Positions 55,336 through 64,000 of a DNA stretch of 64,000 nucleotides are shown here, in pieces. Within the stretch, counting starts at the first letter, position 1. Each line of letters starts with the position of its first letter. The position numbers and the translations under genes were made by a program. The DNA comes from Pseudoalteromonas rubra (GTDB taxonomy: Bacteria > Pseudomonadota > Gammaproteobacteria > Enterobacterales > Alteromonadaceae), in the NCBI RefSeq assembly GCF_001482385.1, contig NZ_CP013611.1, positions 3,417,501 to 3,481,500 on the forward strand. The letters run 5' to 3'. A model generated the notes under the pieces. That model saw only the letters and a program-made list of their open reading frames with translations. It made no database searches and was not told the origin of the DNA.

Positions 55336-57351
55336 TTAATGCTTATCCTGATTTGCCAGTGTAGACAGTTCTCTGGCCTCCTCATGGATCACGTTGATGT
55401 TCCGGTTGATGCCCTCACAGGTCACGCTTTGCTGTTCAACAGCGGCGGCAATCTGGGTCATATCCTGGCTGATCCCATCTATGTTGTTTACGATATCGTC
55501 CAGTGTAGCCACTGCCTCGCTGCTTTGTTCGGCAGTGATTTGTGTTGTTTCAACGCTGCTTTGCACTTTGGAGACGGCTGCATTGACGCCCACGCTGAGG
55601 ACATTGATCAGCTCATTGATCTCTTCTGTGGATGCCCGGGTTTTGGAGGCCAGGCTGCGCACTTCGTCGGCGACAACGGCAAATCCACGCCCCTGCTCTC
55701 CGGCGCGGGCTGCTTCAATGGCCGCATTTAAGGCCAATAAGTTGGTTTGCTCGGCGATCATATTGATCACATCAACAATATTTCCGATGTTTTCGCTGCT
55801 GGTGGCCACCTCGGAAATAGCTTGTTTCACGGAGTTGACTTCGTCAGACAAAGCCTGGATTTCATTAACTGTGCGAGTCAAATCACTCTGGGTACTTTTG
55901 GCCGCGCGTAGCGCCTCATTGGCTGTGTCGGCTGACTGGGTTGCCAGGTTTGCGACTTCTGAAATAGTGGCGGACATCTCATTGGTTGAGGCGGCGACAT
56001 TCTCCAGCTCCCGGTTCTGATTTGTGGTACTGGCACAGATCACCTGGTTATTATTGCGCAGTGCCTGGTTTATCTCTTTGCGGCGTTTGGCCATGTTTGT
56101 TATGGCAATGGCAACATGGTCGTTGTCGCTTCGCTGTTGCATATCGATATCAAAGTTGCCTTGCGTGATTGACTGACAGGCCTTTTCAATACAGCGGTAC
56201 GAATCGACGACACGGCCCAGACTGCGCTCCATGGTTGAGATTTCATCGTCCTGTTCATCATCACCTGTAATAATGCCGGAAATATCGCCACGTGCCACCT
56301 GTTCGGCCATGGTCACCGCACGCTCAATACGCAGGCTGATCTTCTTAATAAACCAGACCGACAGGGCTATCAAGACAAGCATACACAATGCACTGAAGAT
56401 GGCCATTTTCACAAACATGCTTTGCACTGCAGAAAGCACCACCTGTTCCGATTTTCTGGCAATCACCAGCCACTCTCCGGCGTGAATAAACCCTGAGGCA
56501 AAATAATAGGACTGTTGGTCGATGGGGTCGTTTGTCAATGCGATGCGGTTATTCTGTTTATTTTGGAAGAAGTGCCCAAACACTTTGGCATACGGGGTTC
56601 GTGTAATGGCCTTGGTGCGTAGGTTTTGGTTTTCTAGGGTAGCAGCAATGACGTTGCCATCACGGCTGATCAGAAACAAGTCGATACCTGTGTGTTGCTT
56701 TACCTCAGCCAGATAAGCACTTACGGTGTCCAGTGCTCTGTCCACGCCACCAATCCCTTTAAATGCACGCTGCTCAGTTATGGGATATGAATACTCGACT
56801 ATCATATTACCCTCATACATATAGGGCTCGGTGATCATTGCGCTTGCCCGGCCGGAACTTAAAAAGCGCTGTTTCACGCCGTTGTAGTAGAGGCTCGACT
56901 CCATATCAACCAATGGGGCAATCGCAATGCTGCCGCCATCCCGATACCAGTAGGGCAAAAACCGGCCCGACTGATCCACGCTTTTATCCACCTGTTCTGT
57001 GTTGCGCGCTTGCGAGTCATTGCCGTCTGCATCAGGCTCATAACCAAAATATGCACCGGTGTATTCGGGAAACTCAGACAGCGTTTGCCTGCTCAGAGCC
57101 AGCGATTGCGCCCGCTCACCAAACAGGCCATTCTCCTGCGCCAATACCAGCATTTTAGCTGTTCGTGATGCCAGCGCATTTTGCTGATTGAGTGACAGCG
57201 CCACGTTGCGGACTTCCTGCAATAAAGCATGCTCAGCCTGCTCTCTGGTCAGGCTCATCGACATAGATGCTAAAAGCACAATAATAGTTACTATCACTAC
57301 TAAGGTCGGTACGGTGAGATATAAGGCTATCTGAGATTTTAGGCTTTTCAT
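55336..57351 (-). CDS. Methyl-accepting chemotaxis protein with a dCache-type sensor
   Basis: The 671-residue protein from the ATG at 57,351 has TM1 (about 8-30), a periplasmic domain of about 280 residues of dCache_1 type ([20 protein letters not shown] segment), TM2 (about 313-335), a HAMP region and a cytoplasmic signalling domain. The hairpin tip [19 protein letters not shown] is near residues 545-565. Its ligand is unknown. It is divergent from a TonB-dependent receptor of a probable phosphonate locus, so a phosphonate or related ligand is conceivable but speculative. Confidence 0.92.
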   Translation of the reverse strand: MKSLKSQIALYLTVPTLVVIVTIIVLLASMSMSLTREQAEHALLQEVRNVALSLNQQNALASRTAKMLVLAQENGLFGERAQSLALSRQTLSEFPEYTGAYFGYEPDADGNDSQARNTEQVDKSVDQSGRFLPYWYRDGGSIAIAPLVDMESSLYYNGVKQRFLSSGRASAMITEPYMYEGNMIVEYSYPITEQRAFKGIGGVDRALDTVSAYLAEVKQHTGIDLFLISRDGNVIAATLENQNLRTKAITRTPYAKVFGHFFQNKQNNRIALTNDPIDQQSYYFASGFIHAGEWLVIARKSEQVVLSAVQSMFVKMAIFSALCMLVLIALSVWFIKKISLRIERAVTMAEQVARGDISGIITGDDEQDDEISTMERSLGRVVDSYRCIEKACQSITQGNFDIDMQQRSDNDHVAIAITNMAKRRKEINQALRNNNQVICASTTNQNRELENVAASTNEMSATISEVANLATQSADTANEALRAAKSTQSDLTRTVNEIQALSDEVNSVKQAISEVATSSENIGNIVDVINMIAEQTNLLALNAAIEAARAGEQGRGFAVVADEVRSLASKTRASTEEINELINVLSVGVNAAVSKVQSSVETTQITAEQSSEAVATLDDIVNNIDGISQDMTQIAAAVEQQSVTCEGINRNINVIHEEARELSTLANQDKH

Positions 57352-57604
57352 TATCAGTTCAACCAAGTCCGGTTTATCTAATCATGGTCAATAACAGGAG
57401 TTTCGTAAATGTATCAAGGTGAAGTTTTTTGCCGCTGATTAGTTAAAGTCAATCTCGTTAGAGCAGGCAGAATTAAGGCATCGGCGTTGTTTAAGTAGTA
57501 CCGTGTGATTGTCGATGCTTTAAACACTATGTCTTCATTAATATCAGTTTCAAAAATGCGACACACCTTTGTCATACATGCCCCATAAACTGTTTTTTAA
57601 AATC
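57352..57604. other. Intergenic region between the chemoreceptor and the TonB receptor
   Basis: With the operator and leader it forms a 305-bp gap between divergent genes. At 57,569-57,575 there is TTGTCATA, half of a Pho-box-like sequence, but the partner half is poor. No other motif recognised. Confidence 0.4.
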
Positions 57605-57616
57605 TGGTCTAGACCA
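57605..57616. promoter_or_regulatory. GntR/HutC-type operator upstream of the TonB receptor
   Basis: TGGTCTAGACCA, a perfect 12-bp palindrome, lies 41-52 bp before the receptor ATG. This is the core of operators used by HutC-subfamily GntR regulators (for example DasR/NagR). The cognate regulator gene is not in this window. Confidence 0.7.
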
Positions 57617-57656
57617 AATGGTTGCTAATTATTAAATAACTCTTCTTGGGGATGAC

Positions 57657-60494
57657 ATGAACAAACTCACACCGATAGCCGCGGGCATATTGGCTATGAC
57701 TAGCTTTTCTGCGCTGGCAGATGGCTCAATCACAGGCTTAATTACGGATGCATCAGGCACGCTGTCAGGGGCTAAAATTTCAGTGGTGGGTACAAAATCG
57801 ACCACGTCGACTGATTATCAGGGGCAGTTCAATTTATCGCACCTGCCTGCGGGCACACACACGCTGCGTGTGGAGTATCTGGGCTATCCGTCTGCTGACT
57901 TTGATATTACGGTCGTGGATGGTGAGATTGTGGATTTGGGCAGTCTAAGCCTTAATCGTAACGACAATACACTGGAAGAAGTGGTCGCCGTGGGTCATAT
58001 GCGCCGTGGTGCCATGAAGGCCATCAACATTCAAAAAGAGTCCGACAATATTAAAAATGTACTGTCGGCGGATGGTATAGGCAAATTGCCGGATCGTAAT
58101 GCGGCGGAAGCCGTGCAGCGTATGCCGGGCGTATCCATTGAACGAGATCAGGGGGAAGGCCGCTTTGTGGCTGTTCGTGGCTTGCCGGCTCAATGGAACT
58201 CTACTTCGATAAACGGTGATCGCTTACCGACCGCGGAAGAAGAGACGACCAGCCGTGCGGTGGCCTTTGATTTTTTCCCGACCGATATGATTGAGCTGGT
58301 GGAAGTGTCCAAAGCCATTACGCCGGATATGGAAGGAGATGCGATTGGCGGTAACATCAATTTTGTGACACGCCGGGCACCAGATGAGCGCCTGCTGTCT
58401 GTGAATGTGGGGGTAGGAGATTCTGAGAAAGCCGAAGGCGGCAGTCATTCCTTTAACCTGCTCTATGGTGACCGCTTAGCCAATGATAAGTTTGGCTTTT
58501 TAATTAATGCCACCGCCTGGGAACGTGACTGGGCAACTGACAACTATGAACCACGCCGTGAAGTGGATGAAGAGGGCGTCGCAGGTGTACACAGATTAGA
58601 ACTACGTGACTACACAGGAACGCGCAAAACCTACGGTCTGAATATGTCGGGTGAATACCTGCTGGATAAGGGAGTTGTCTATGCTAAAGCTATGTATGGC
58701 ACCTTGTCGGACGTGGAGACCCATTACAAGCATCGAGTGCGCTACAACAAAAACCGCGTAGAGCTTCAGCATATTCATGATGAACTGATCACCGAGATGA
58801 CGGGGTTTGAGTTTGGTGGTGAGTTCGACATCGATTTCAATACGCGTTTGGAATGGAAGCTGAGTACCTATGAGAATCAGTTTGAGTATGGTGACATTCC
58901 TAATGGTAAAGACAATGCCTATTATGTGGTGAAGTTTAAACAAGGTGTCGAGTTTGATGCTGATGTGGGCATGCGCGATGGCGAGAACAAAGAAACCGGC
59001 CTGATCTATAACACCATAGATGGCGGTACCGATCCGGCGCACCAGATTGGTATGCACCTGCCGGATGACTGGGTGATGGATCCCAACAAAGCCGTGCTGG
59101 CAGATGTTGAGTTATATGGTGTTGATATTAAAGAAAAAGACAAAATCGTTGCCCAGTTTGACCTGATCCACACATATTCAGACCAGCTTGAGTTTAAAGC
59201 CGGCTTTAAATACCGAGACAAAGAACGTAATGCCAGCTTCTTCGATAAGTTTTACAGCTGGAACGAAGACGAGTTTGGACCAACGCCGACACTGGCTCAG
59301 GTAGCAGATGAGTTAGGTGTCAGCTTAGTGGATCAACCTGGTCGACGTGACTATCTGGACAACTATGAGATTGACTATCAAAAGCACTTCTCAAAAGTGA
59401 TCCCGGTGAATGATCTGAAGCGCTGGTGGGACGAAAATAATCACAAGTTAAATTACGACCTGAACGACTCTGAGGTGGTAGAAAATGGCGGTGGCTTAAG
59501 TCGTAACTTTGACCTGGAAGAAAGCCATTTATCTGTCTACGGTATGTCGACTTACACGCCATCAGAGCGCTGGACAATCTTAGGTGGCCTGCGTGCAACG
59601 CAGACCAAAACGGATGTATTTGGTTATGTGGCGGTGAAGAATGATGACGGAACCCGCGTTGAACCAGAGCATGGCGGTAAAGACTATTGGTCCGTGTTGC
59701 CTTCAGTACATGTTACCTATCATCAGGACGAAATGACCAATGTACGACTGGCGTTGACTCGTACGTTCGCCCGTCCTGGTTTTGGCCAGCTATCACCGGG
59801 CAGCACGTACCTGGAAATCGAAAACCAGTTGCGCTCAGGCAACCCACAGCTGGACCCGACTTACTCAAATAACCTTGATTTAATGTATGAGCACTACTTT
59901 GATAATGCCGGCGTTATCTCCGCAGGGTACTTTTATAAACAGATCATCGATCCGGTTTTCTCTCAGAGCTATCAGGGCACGTATCGGGAGAACTCCGTAA
60001 CGGTGAAAAGCCCGCTGAATGGCGATGATGCCTGGTTGCATGGGATTGAGTTTAATGCCAATTCCAGTCTGGCATTTGTCAATGAGTCACTCGACAATTT
60101 TGGTATGAGCGTGAACTTTACGCTGATGGATTCAGAAATGGACATCCCGGGTCGTGACGATAAAGTGAAGATCTCCCGTCAGGCCGATGCGCTGTATAAC
60201 GTTGCTTTTTACTATGACAATGGTGACTTCGCGGCGCGTATTGCAGTGAACCATAAGGGGGAATACATCGAAGATCACGGCGATAACACGATGCTGGACA
60301 CGTATTATGGAGATTATACAAGCGTCGATGCCACCGCGTCTTACTACCTCAACGACAATGCCATGATTTATCTGGAACTCAACAACCTGACCGATGAGCC
60401 GCTACAGTATTTCACTGGATCGGAACAGCGTCCGAACCAAATCGAATACTACGGTATCCGTGGTCAGGTTGGCTTTAAATACGATTTCTTTTAA
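57657..60494 (+). CDS. TonB-dependent receptor with carboxypeptidase-regulatory-like N-domain
   Basis: The 945-residue outer-membrane receptor has a signal peptide (about 1-21). A carboxypeptidase-regulatory-like domain follows (about 23-105, ITGLITDASGTLSGAKISVV), then the plug (about 110-270, with IKNVLSADGIGKLPDRNAAE and a long GDAIGGNINFVTR segment) and a 22-strand-type barrel ending GQVGFKYDFF. It belongs to the branch of receptors that import carbohydrates and other organics. The genes that follow suggest an organophosphonate or phosphonate-bearing ligand. A GntR-type operator is upstream and a hairpin follows the stop. Confidence 0.92.
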   Translation: MNKLTPIAAGILAMTSFSALADGSITGLITDASGTLSGAKISVVGTKSTTSTDYQGQFNLSHLPAGTHTLRVEYLGYPSADFDITVVDGEIVDLGSLSLNRNDNTLEEVVAVGHMRRGAMKAINIQKESDNIKNVLSADGIGKLPDRNAAEAVQRMPGVSIERDQGEGRFVAVRGLPAQWNSTSINGDRLPTAEEETTSRAVAFDFFPTDMIELVEVSKAITPDMEGDAIGGNINFVTRRAPDERLLSVNVGVGDSEKAEGGSHSFNLLYGDRLANDKFGFLINATAWERDWATDNYEPRREVDEEGVAGVHRLELRDYTGTRKTYGLNMSGEYLLDKGVVYAKAMYGTLSDVETHYKHRVRYNKNRVELQHIHDELITEMTGFEFGGEFDIDFNTRLEWKLSTYENQFEYGDIPNGKDNAYYVVKFKQGVEFDADVGMRDGENKETGLIYNTIDGGTDPAHQIGMHLPDDWVMDPNKAVLADVELYGVDIKEKDKIVAQFDLIHTYSDQLEFKAGFKYRDKERNASFFDKFYSWNEDEFGPTPTLAQVADELGVSLVDQPGRRDYLDNYEIDYQKHFSKVIPVNDLKRWWDENNHKLNYDLNDSEVVENGGGLSRNFDLEESHLSVYGMSTYTPSERWTILGGLRATQTKTDVFGYVAVKNDDGTRVEPEHGGKDYWSVLPSVHVTYHQDEMTNVRLALTRTFARPGFGQLSPGSTYLEIENQLRSGNPQLDPTYSNNLDLMYEHYFDNAGVISAGYFYKQIIDPVFSQSYQGTYRENSVTVKSPLNGDDAWLHGIEFNANSSLAFVNESLDNFGMSVNFTLMDSEMDIPGRDDKVKISRQADALYNVAFYYDNGDFAARIAVNHKGEYIEDHGDNTMLDTYYGDYTSVDATASYYLNDNAMIYLELNNLTDEPLQYFTGSEQRPNQIEYYGIRGQVGFKYDFF

Positions 60495-60505
60495 TCGCAC
60501 TGTCA

Positions 60506-60539
60506 ACTGGGAAGGTTAGCCTTCCCAGTCTTCTTTTTC
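60506..60539 (+). terminator. Terminator or attenuator after the TonB receptor gene
   Basis: A perfect 10-bp stem ACTGGGAAGG/CCTTCCCAGT with a 4-nt loop is followed by CTTCTTTTT. The next gene begins 13 bases later. It may reduce rather than abolish read-through within the operon. Confidence 0.75.
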
Positions 60540-60552
60540 AGGTAATAGTGTC

Positions 60553-61866
60553 ATGTCATTCATCAATCGCGTTATTCAGCGCAGCCACACCTGGGTGTTT
60601 GTTGTGTATGCTTCTTCGGCGGCATTTATGACTTACTTCTGCATGTATGCGTTTCGTAAACCCTTTTCTGTTGGCAAGTTTGAGCAGGTTGAGGCGTTTA
60701 TGGGCGTGCTTGATTTTAAGATAGCGCTGGTGCTGGCTCAGGTGTTTGGCTATTTGTTGTCTAAATTCATAGGTATCAAGGTGGTATCCGAGTTAACTGC
60801 AAATCGCAGAGCACTGGCCATACTGACACTGGTGATGGCCGCACAATTAGCGCTGGTGTTATTCGCACTGGTACCGGAGCAACTCAAGCCGCTGATGATG
60901 TTCTTAAATGGCGTGCCGCTTGGCATGATCTGGGGAATTGTTTTTAGCTTTTTAGAAGGGCGTAAAACGTCAGAGATCCTCGGCGCGTTTTTAAGTGTGA
61001 CCTTTATTGTGGCATCGGGTTTGGTGCGCACAGTGGGGCAATGGCTGATGGTCGATCTGAACGTAACAGAATACTGGATGCCAGCCACAACCGGGGCCAT
61101 TTTCACTGTGCCTTTATTTGTATCGGTGTATTTGCTGGCGCAAACCCCGCCGCCTTCGCCGGACGACCAAAGTGCAAGGCAAGCCCGTGCGCCTATGAAT
61201 GCTCAGCAGCGTCTGGCGTTTTTCCTCCGTTATGCGCCGGGCATTTTACTGCTTATCAGCAGTTTTTTGCTGTTTACCGGCTTGCGAGATTTTCGCGATA
61301 ACTTCTCTGCGGAGATTTGGCAGGCACTCGGCCACGGCGAAGAGCCAGCGATTTTTGCCTATGCGGGCATTCGCATCGCTGGTGTCGTGTTGTTTGTGCT
61401 CGCTGCCATGGTGATGATTAAGAACAACACCAGTGCGTTTTTAAGTAATCATGGCTTTATTTTGCTGGGTTGCGTGCTGCTGGGTGGCACCACCTATGCG
61501 TTTGAGCAGCACTGGATAGACGGCAAAAGTTGGATGGTGTGGCTGGGTGCCGGACTGTATATCGCTTACATCCCCTATAACTGCTTTTTGTTTGACCGCA
61601 TGATTTCAGCCGTAGGCTCAACGGCGAATGCGGGTTTTTTAATTTACCTGGCCGATTCAGCGGGTTACCTGGGGAGTGTCAGCATCTTGTTGTATCGCAC
61701 ATTTGCCTCCCCCGAGATCAGCTGGCTCGCGTTTTTTATTCAACTTTGTTACCTGGTAGCAATCCTCGGCGGCGCGCTGGTGGTTGGCTCTATGGTGTAT
61801 TTCAGTATCCGCCTGTTACGCCGGGGCCACATGCCATTGACCGACTCGCCTTCACGGCCGGCATAA
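60553..61866 (+). CDS. DUF5690-family MFS-like permease
   Basis: The 437-residue inner-membrane protein has about twelve membrane segments and a start MSFINRVIQRSHTWVFVVYA. It includes FMTYFCMYAFRKPFSVGKFE, which echoes the GlpT/UhpT organophosphate:phosphate antiporters (YAFRKP). This looks like a DUF5690 family member. Given that phnX follows by 28 bp, transport of a phosphonate such as 2-aminoethylphosphonate is plausible, but this is inference. Same direction as the TonB receptor, separated by a hairpin. Confidence 0.8.
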   Translation: MSFINRVIQRSHTWVFVVYASSAAFMTYFCMYAFRKPFSVGKFEQVEAFMGVLDFKIALVLAQVFGYLLSKFIGIKVVSELTANRRALAILTLVMAAQLALVLFALVPEQLKPLMMFLNGVPLGMIWGIVFSFLEGRKTSEILGAFLSVTFIVASGLVRTVGQWLMVDLNVTEYWMPATTGAIFTVPLFVSVYLLAQTPPPSPDDQSARQARAPMNAQQRLAFFLRYAPGILLLISSFLLFTGLRDFRDNFSAEIWQALGHGEEPAIFAYAGIRIAGVVLFVLAAMVMIKNNTSAFLSNHGFILLGCVLLGGTTYAFEQHWIDGKSWMVWLGAGLYIAYIPYNCFLFDRMISAVGSTANAGFLIYLADSAGYLGSVSILLYRTFASPEISWLAFFIQLCYLVAILGGALVVGSMVYFSIRLLRRGHMPLTDSPSRPA

Positions 61867-61894
61867 GCGCCGCACACTATCATAAGGAAACCAC

Positions 61895-62701
61895 ATGAAT
61901 CATATTGAAGCTGTCATTTTAGACTGGGCTGGAACTGTCGTGGATTATGGCTCTGTCGCCCCCACTACCATTTTTGTTGAGGCCTTCAAGCAGGCTTATG
62001 ACTTTGATATTTCTCTGGCTGAAGCCCGTGTACCAATGGGTATGGGCAAATGGGACCACATAAAGACACTCGGTCAGTTGCCTTCGGTTGATGCTCGCTG
62101 GCAGGCACAGTTTGGCGAGGCCATGAGCGATGACACGGTCGATACTATTTACAACACTTTTATGCCGTTGCAAAAAGCCAAGGTGGCGCAACATGCAACG
62201 CCGATTGCCGGTGCACTTGATACCATCGGCTGGTTACAGGCGCAGCAGATCAAAGTGGGTTCCTGCTCAGGCTATCCACGCGAAGTGATGGAGATCCTGG
62301 TACCCGAAGCGGCAAAGCAAGGGTATAGCCCGGACTGCTGGGTCGCCAGTGACGACACCATAGGGTCAAGACCGGGTCCCTGGATGGCATTAGAAAATGT
62401 ACAGAAGTTGGGGATCAATGACGTGGCCAACTGCATCAAATTTGACGACTCAGCGCCGGGTATTACAGAAGGGCTACGTGCAGGTATGTGGACTGTGGGT
62501 CTGGCGGTCACTGGCAATGCCATCGGTTTAACCGAAGCTGAGTGGCGGGACCTGACGGCTGAGCAGCAAAGTGTGCTGAAAGAAAAAGCTTATTCTGAGC
62601 TGTATCAGGCTGGCGCCCATTTTGTGGTCGACTCTTTGGCGGATGCCATTCCCGTGATCCAGCAGATCATGGCGAAACGAGCCAGACACCAGCGCCCATG
62701 A
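61895..62701 (+). CDS. phnX: Phosphonoacetaldehyde hydrolase (phosphonatase)
   Basis: HAD-superfamily enzyme that cleaves the C-P bond of phosphonoacetaldehyde to acetaldehyde and phosphate. The 268-residue protein has the nucleophile motif [13 protein letters not shown] (Asp10), the Schiff-base Lys in MGKWDHIK (Lys52), VGSCSGYP and the Asp pair in KFDDSAPGI. All are diagnostic of PhnX rather than other HAD enzymes. AAGGAAA precedes the ATG. It is followed by the FAD enzyme with an ATGA overlap. No phnW transaminase is seen in the window. Confidence 0.96.
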   Translation: MNHIEAVILDWAGTVVDYGSVAPTTIFVEAFKQAYDFDISLAEARVPMGMGKWDHIKTLGQLPSVDARWQAQFGEAMSDDTVDTIYNTFMPLQKAKVAQHATPIAGALDTIGWLQAQQIKVGSCSGYPREVMEILVPEAAKQGYSPDCWVASDDTIGSRPGPWMALENVQKLGINDVANCIKFDDSAPGITEGLRAGMWTVGLAVTGNAIGLTEAEWRDLTAEQQSVLKEKAYSELYQAGAHFVVDSLADAIPVIQQIMAKRARHQRP

Positions 62702-64000
62702 GCCACTGTCAGCCATTTTGGTTCAGGCAGGCGCAGGCGTTGACGGACGACAAAACAACCAAGCCATTAACTGCCCATATTCACAGTGATGTGTGTATTG
62801 TCGGTGGCGGTTATACCGGGCTCTGGAGTGCCATTAAAATAAAGCAACAGTCGCCCAACACCGATGTCACCCTGGTTGAGAAAGGCCGCTGTGGCGAAGG
62901 GGCATCCGGGCGCAACGGCGGTTGTATGCTGACCTTTGCGACTAAGCTGAATACCTTGCTCAGGCTGTTTGGTGTTGAAGAAGCCATTCGTCTGGTACAG
63001 GCATCCGAGCAGGCGGTGTTTGATATTCAGCGATTTTTTCATCGCTACAATATTGACGCTGAGGTGCGCGCTGAAGGCGCGCTTTACACTGCCACCAATG
63101 CGGCACAGGCGCAATCTTTGTCACATCCAGTGTCTTTGCTTGAACAGCATGGTATCAATCGCTGGCAGGCGTTAGCGCAGGCTGACGCCATCAGGCTTTC
63201 AGGCAGCACACAAACCCGTGCAGCGATTGCCACTGATGCCGCAGGCAGCGTGCATCCGGGCAAGCTGGTGCTGGGCCTCAAAAAAGTGGCCCAGTCGCTG
63301 GGCGTGAAGGTTTATGAGCAGTCACCCATGACGGGGTTGCAGGGCAGTACTAATCCGACGGTTGAAACACGCCTCGGTAGCGTGAAAGCAAAGAAAGTGG
63401 TTATCGCCATTAATGGCTGGATGGGGCAATGTTTCCCGCGCTTTAATCGCCACTATGTACTGGTGTCTTCCGATATGATGATCACCCGGCCGATGGGGCA
63501 AGCCCTGGCCGACATAGGCCTGTCCCACGGTAAAGCGGTGGCTGATTCACGTATTTTTGTACACTATTACAGAACCAGTGCGGATGGTCGCCTGATGCTG
63601 GGTAAGGGCGGTAATCTGTTTGCTTATGGCAATAAAATGCTCAGCGCATTCGACAAACCCAGTGGTTTTGAAGCTATGCTTAAAGCCAGCTTTCGGCATT
63701 TGTTTCCTGCACTGGATGGCGCGTTTGAAACGAGCTGGACAGGGGCGTCAGACAGGTCTGCTACCGGCCTGCCATTTTTTGGCCGATTGAATGGTAACCC
63801 CAATGTATTTTATGGGCTGGGTTATTCGGGCAATGGTGTTGTACAAAGCTATCTGGGTGGTGAGATCTTGTCGTCGCTGGTATTGGGGTTAGACAATGCC
63901 TGGGCACGCAGTGGTCTGGCACAAGGACCACTGGGCACATTCCCGCCTGAGCCAATACGTTATTTAGGGGCGCAACTGGTAAAGCAGTCGGTGCAGCGTA
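62698..64000 (+). CDS. FAD-dependent amine oxidoreductase of the phosphonate locus (3' end outside window)
   Basis: DAO-family flavoenzyme that overlaps the phnX stop (ATGA, 62,698-62,701). After an N-terminal extension, the dinucleotide-binding motif [14 protein letters not shown] appears near residues 34-47, then [11 protein letters not shown] catalytic-domain core follows ([18 protein letters not shown]), with the C-terminal FAD motif [10 protein letters not shown]. At least 434 residues are present and the frame runs off the right edge. Next to phnX it resembles PbfD-type enzymes that oxidise 2-aminoethylphosphonate or its N-methyl form to phosphonoacetaldehyde, giving an oxidative bypass of PhnW. 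This identity is inferred from context. Confidence 0.85.
   Translation, partial: MSHCQPFWFRQAQALTDDKTTKPLTAHIHSDVCIVGGGYTGLWSAIKIKQQSPNTDVTLVEKGRCGEGASGRNGGCMLTFATKLNTLLRLFGVEEAIRLVQASEQAVFDIQRFFHRYNIDAEVRAEGALYTATNAAQAQSLSHPVSLLEQHGINRWQALAQADAIRLSGSTQTRAAIATDAAGSVHPGKLVLGLKKVAQSLGVKVYEQSPMTGLQGSTNPTVETRLGSVKAKKVVIAINGWMGQCFPRFNRHYVLVSSDMMITRPMGQALADIGLSHGKAVADSRIFVHYYRTSADGRLMLGKGGNLFAYGNKMLSAFDKPSGFEAMLKASFRHLFPALDGAFETSWTGASDRSATGLPFFGRLNGNPNVFYGLGYSGNGVVQSYLGGEILSSLVLGLDNAWARSGLAQGPLGTFPPEPIRYLGAQLVKQSVQR

Noticed and set aside
57569..57590. Pho box upstream of the TonB receptor
   Set aside because: One TGTCATA half is present, but the second half 11 bp later is too degenerate.

Overview
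The window looks like chromosome from a marine gammaproteobacterium of the Alteromonadales, most likely Pseudoalteromonas. Evidence: the purH-fis-dusB-prmA block, the rpsU-yqeY-dnaG-rpoD operon, the rsmD/ftsY-ftsE-ftsX-rpoH block, mutS/pncC/recA, many DUF families typical of this order, and a TonB-receptor-rich content. The genus is inferred from protein and gene-order resemblance, not from a search. I see no rRNA, tRNA, prophage, insertion sequence with a transposase, or CRISPR array.

Layout. 1-10.4 kb, minus strand: a truncated lipoprotein-like methyltransferase, purH, dusB-fis, prmA, then rpsU-yqeY-dnaG-rpoD, and rsmD. 10.7-17 kb, plus strand: ftsY with a very large 29-unit repeat, ftsEX, rpoH behind a perfect CIRCE element, then plsC-rraB. 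17-24.5 kb: an HD-GYP protein, a small Cys-rich membrane protein with a Fur-box-like site, fadL, mutS, pncC, and recA with a canonical SOS box. 24.5-25.5 kb is a gene-free kilobase holding one copy of a dispersed repeat. 25.5-40.8 kb is a mosaic: a large lipoprotein, a Crp/Fnr regulator, an amidohydrolase, proB, a diguanylate cyclase, a glutaredoxin-like protein, gltX, a gpx-ohrR-like peroxide operon, a LysR regulator divergent from a YqhD-like alcohol dehydrogenase, cytochrome b561 and DUF3581. A second repeat copy (40,820-40,993) abuts a DcaP-like porin, which diverges from acs and a LuxR-type response regulator. purU and an apparently SOS-controlled small protein follow.

47.1-54 kb reads as a zinc-starvation island. 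An alternative dihydroorotase and folE2 form one operon. They diverge, across a perfect Zur-type palindrome, from an M3 metallopeptidase lipoprotein. DUF1826 and a COG0523 GTPase follow behind a second Zur-like box, then a MerC-domain protein. 55.3-64 kb holds a chemoreceptor divergent from a probable phosphonate module: TonB-dependent receptor, DUF5690 MFS-like permease, phnX and an FAD-dependent amine oxidase cut by the window end. A perfect GntR-type operator lies in front of the receptor.

The most interesting content is regulatory. Plausible palindromes for HrcA, LexA (two), Fur, Zur (two), a GntR factor and an OhrR-like factor link several unstudied proteins to defined stresses. All site calls come from reading the sequence by eye and need motif scoring and binding data.
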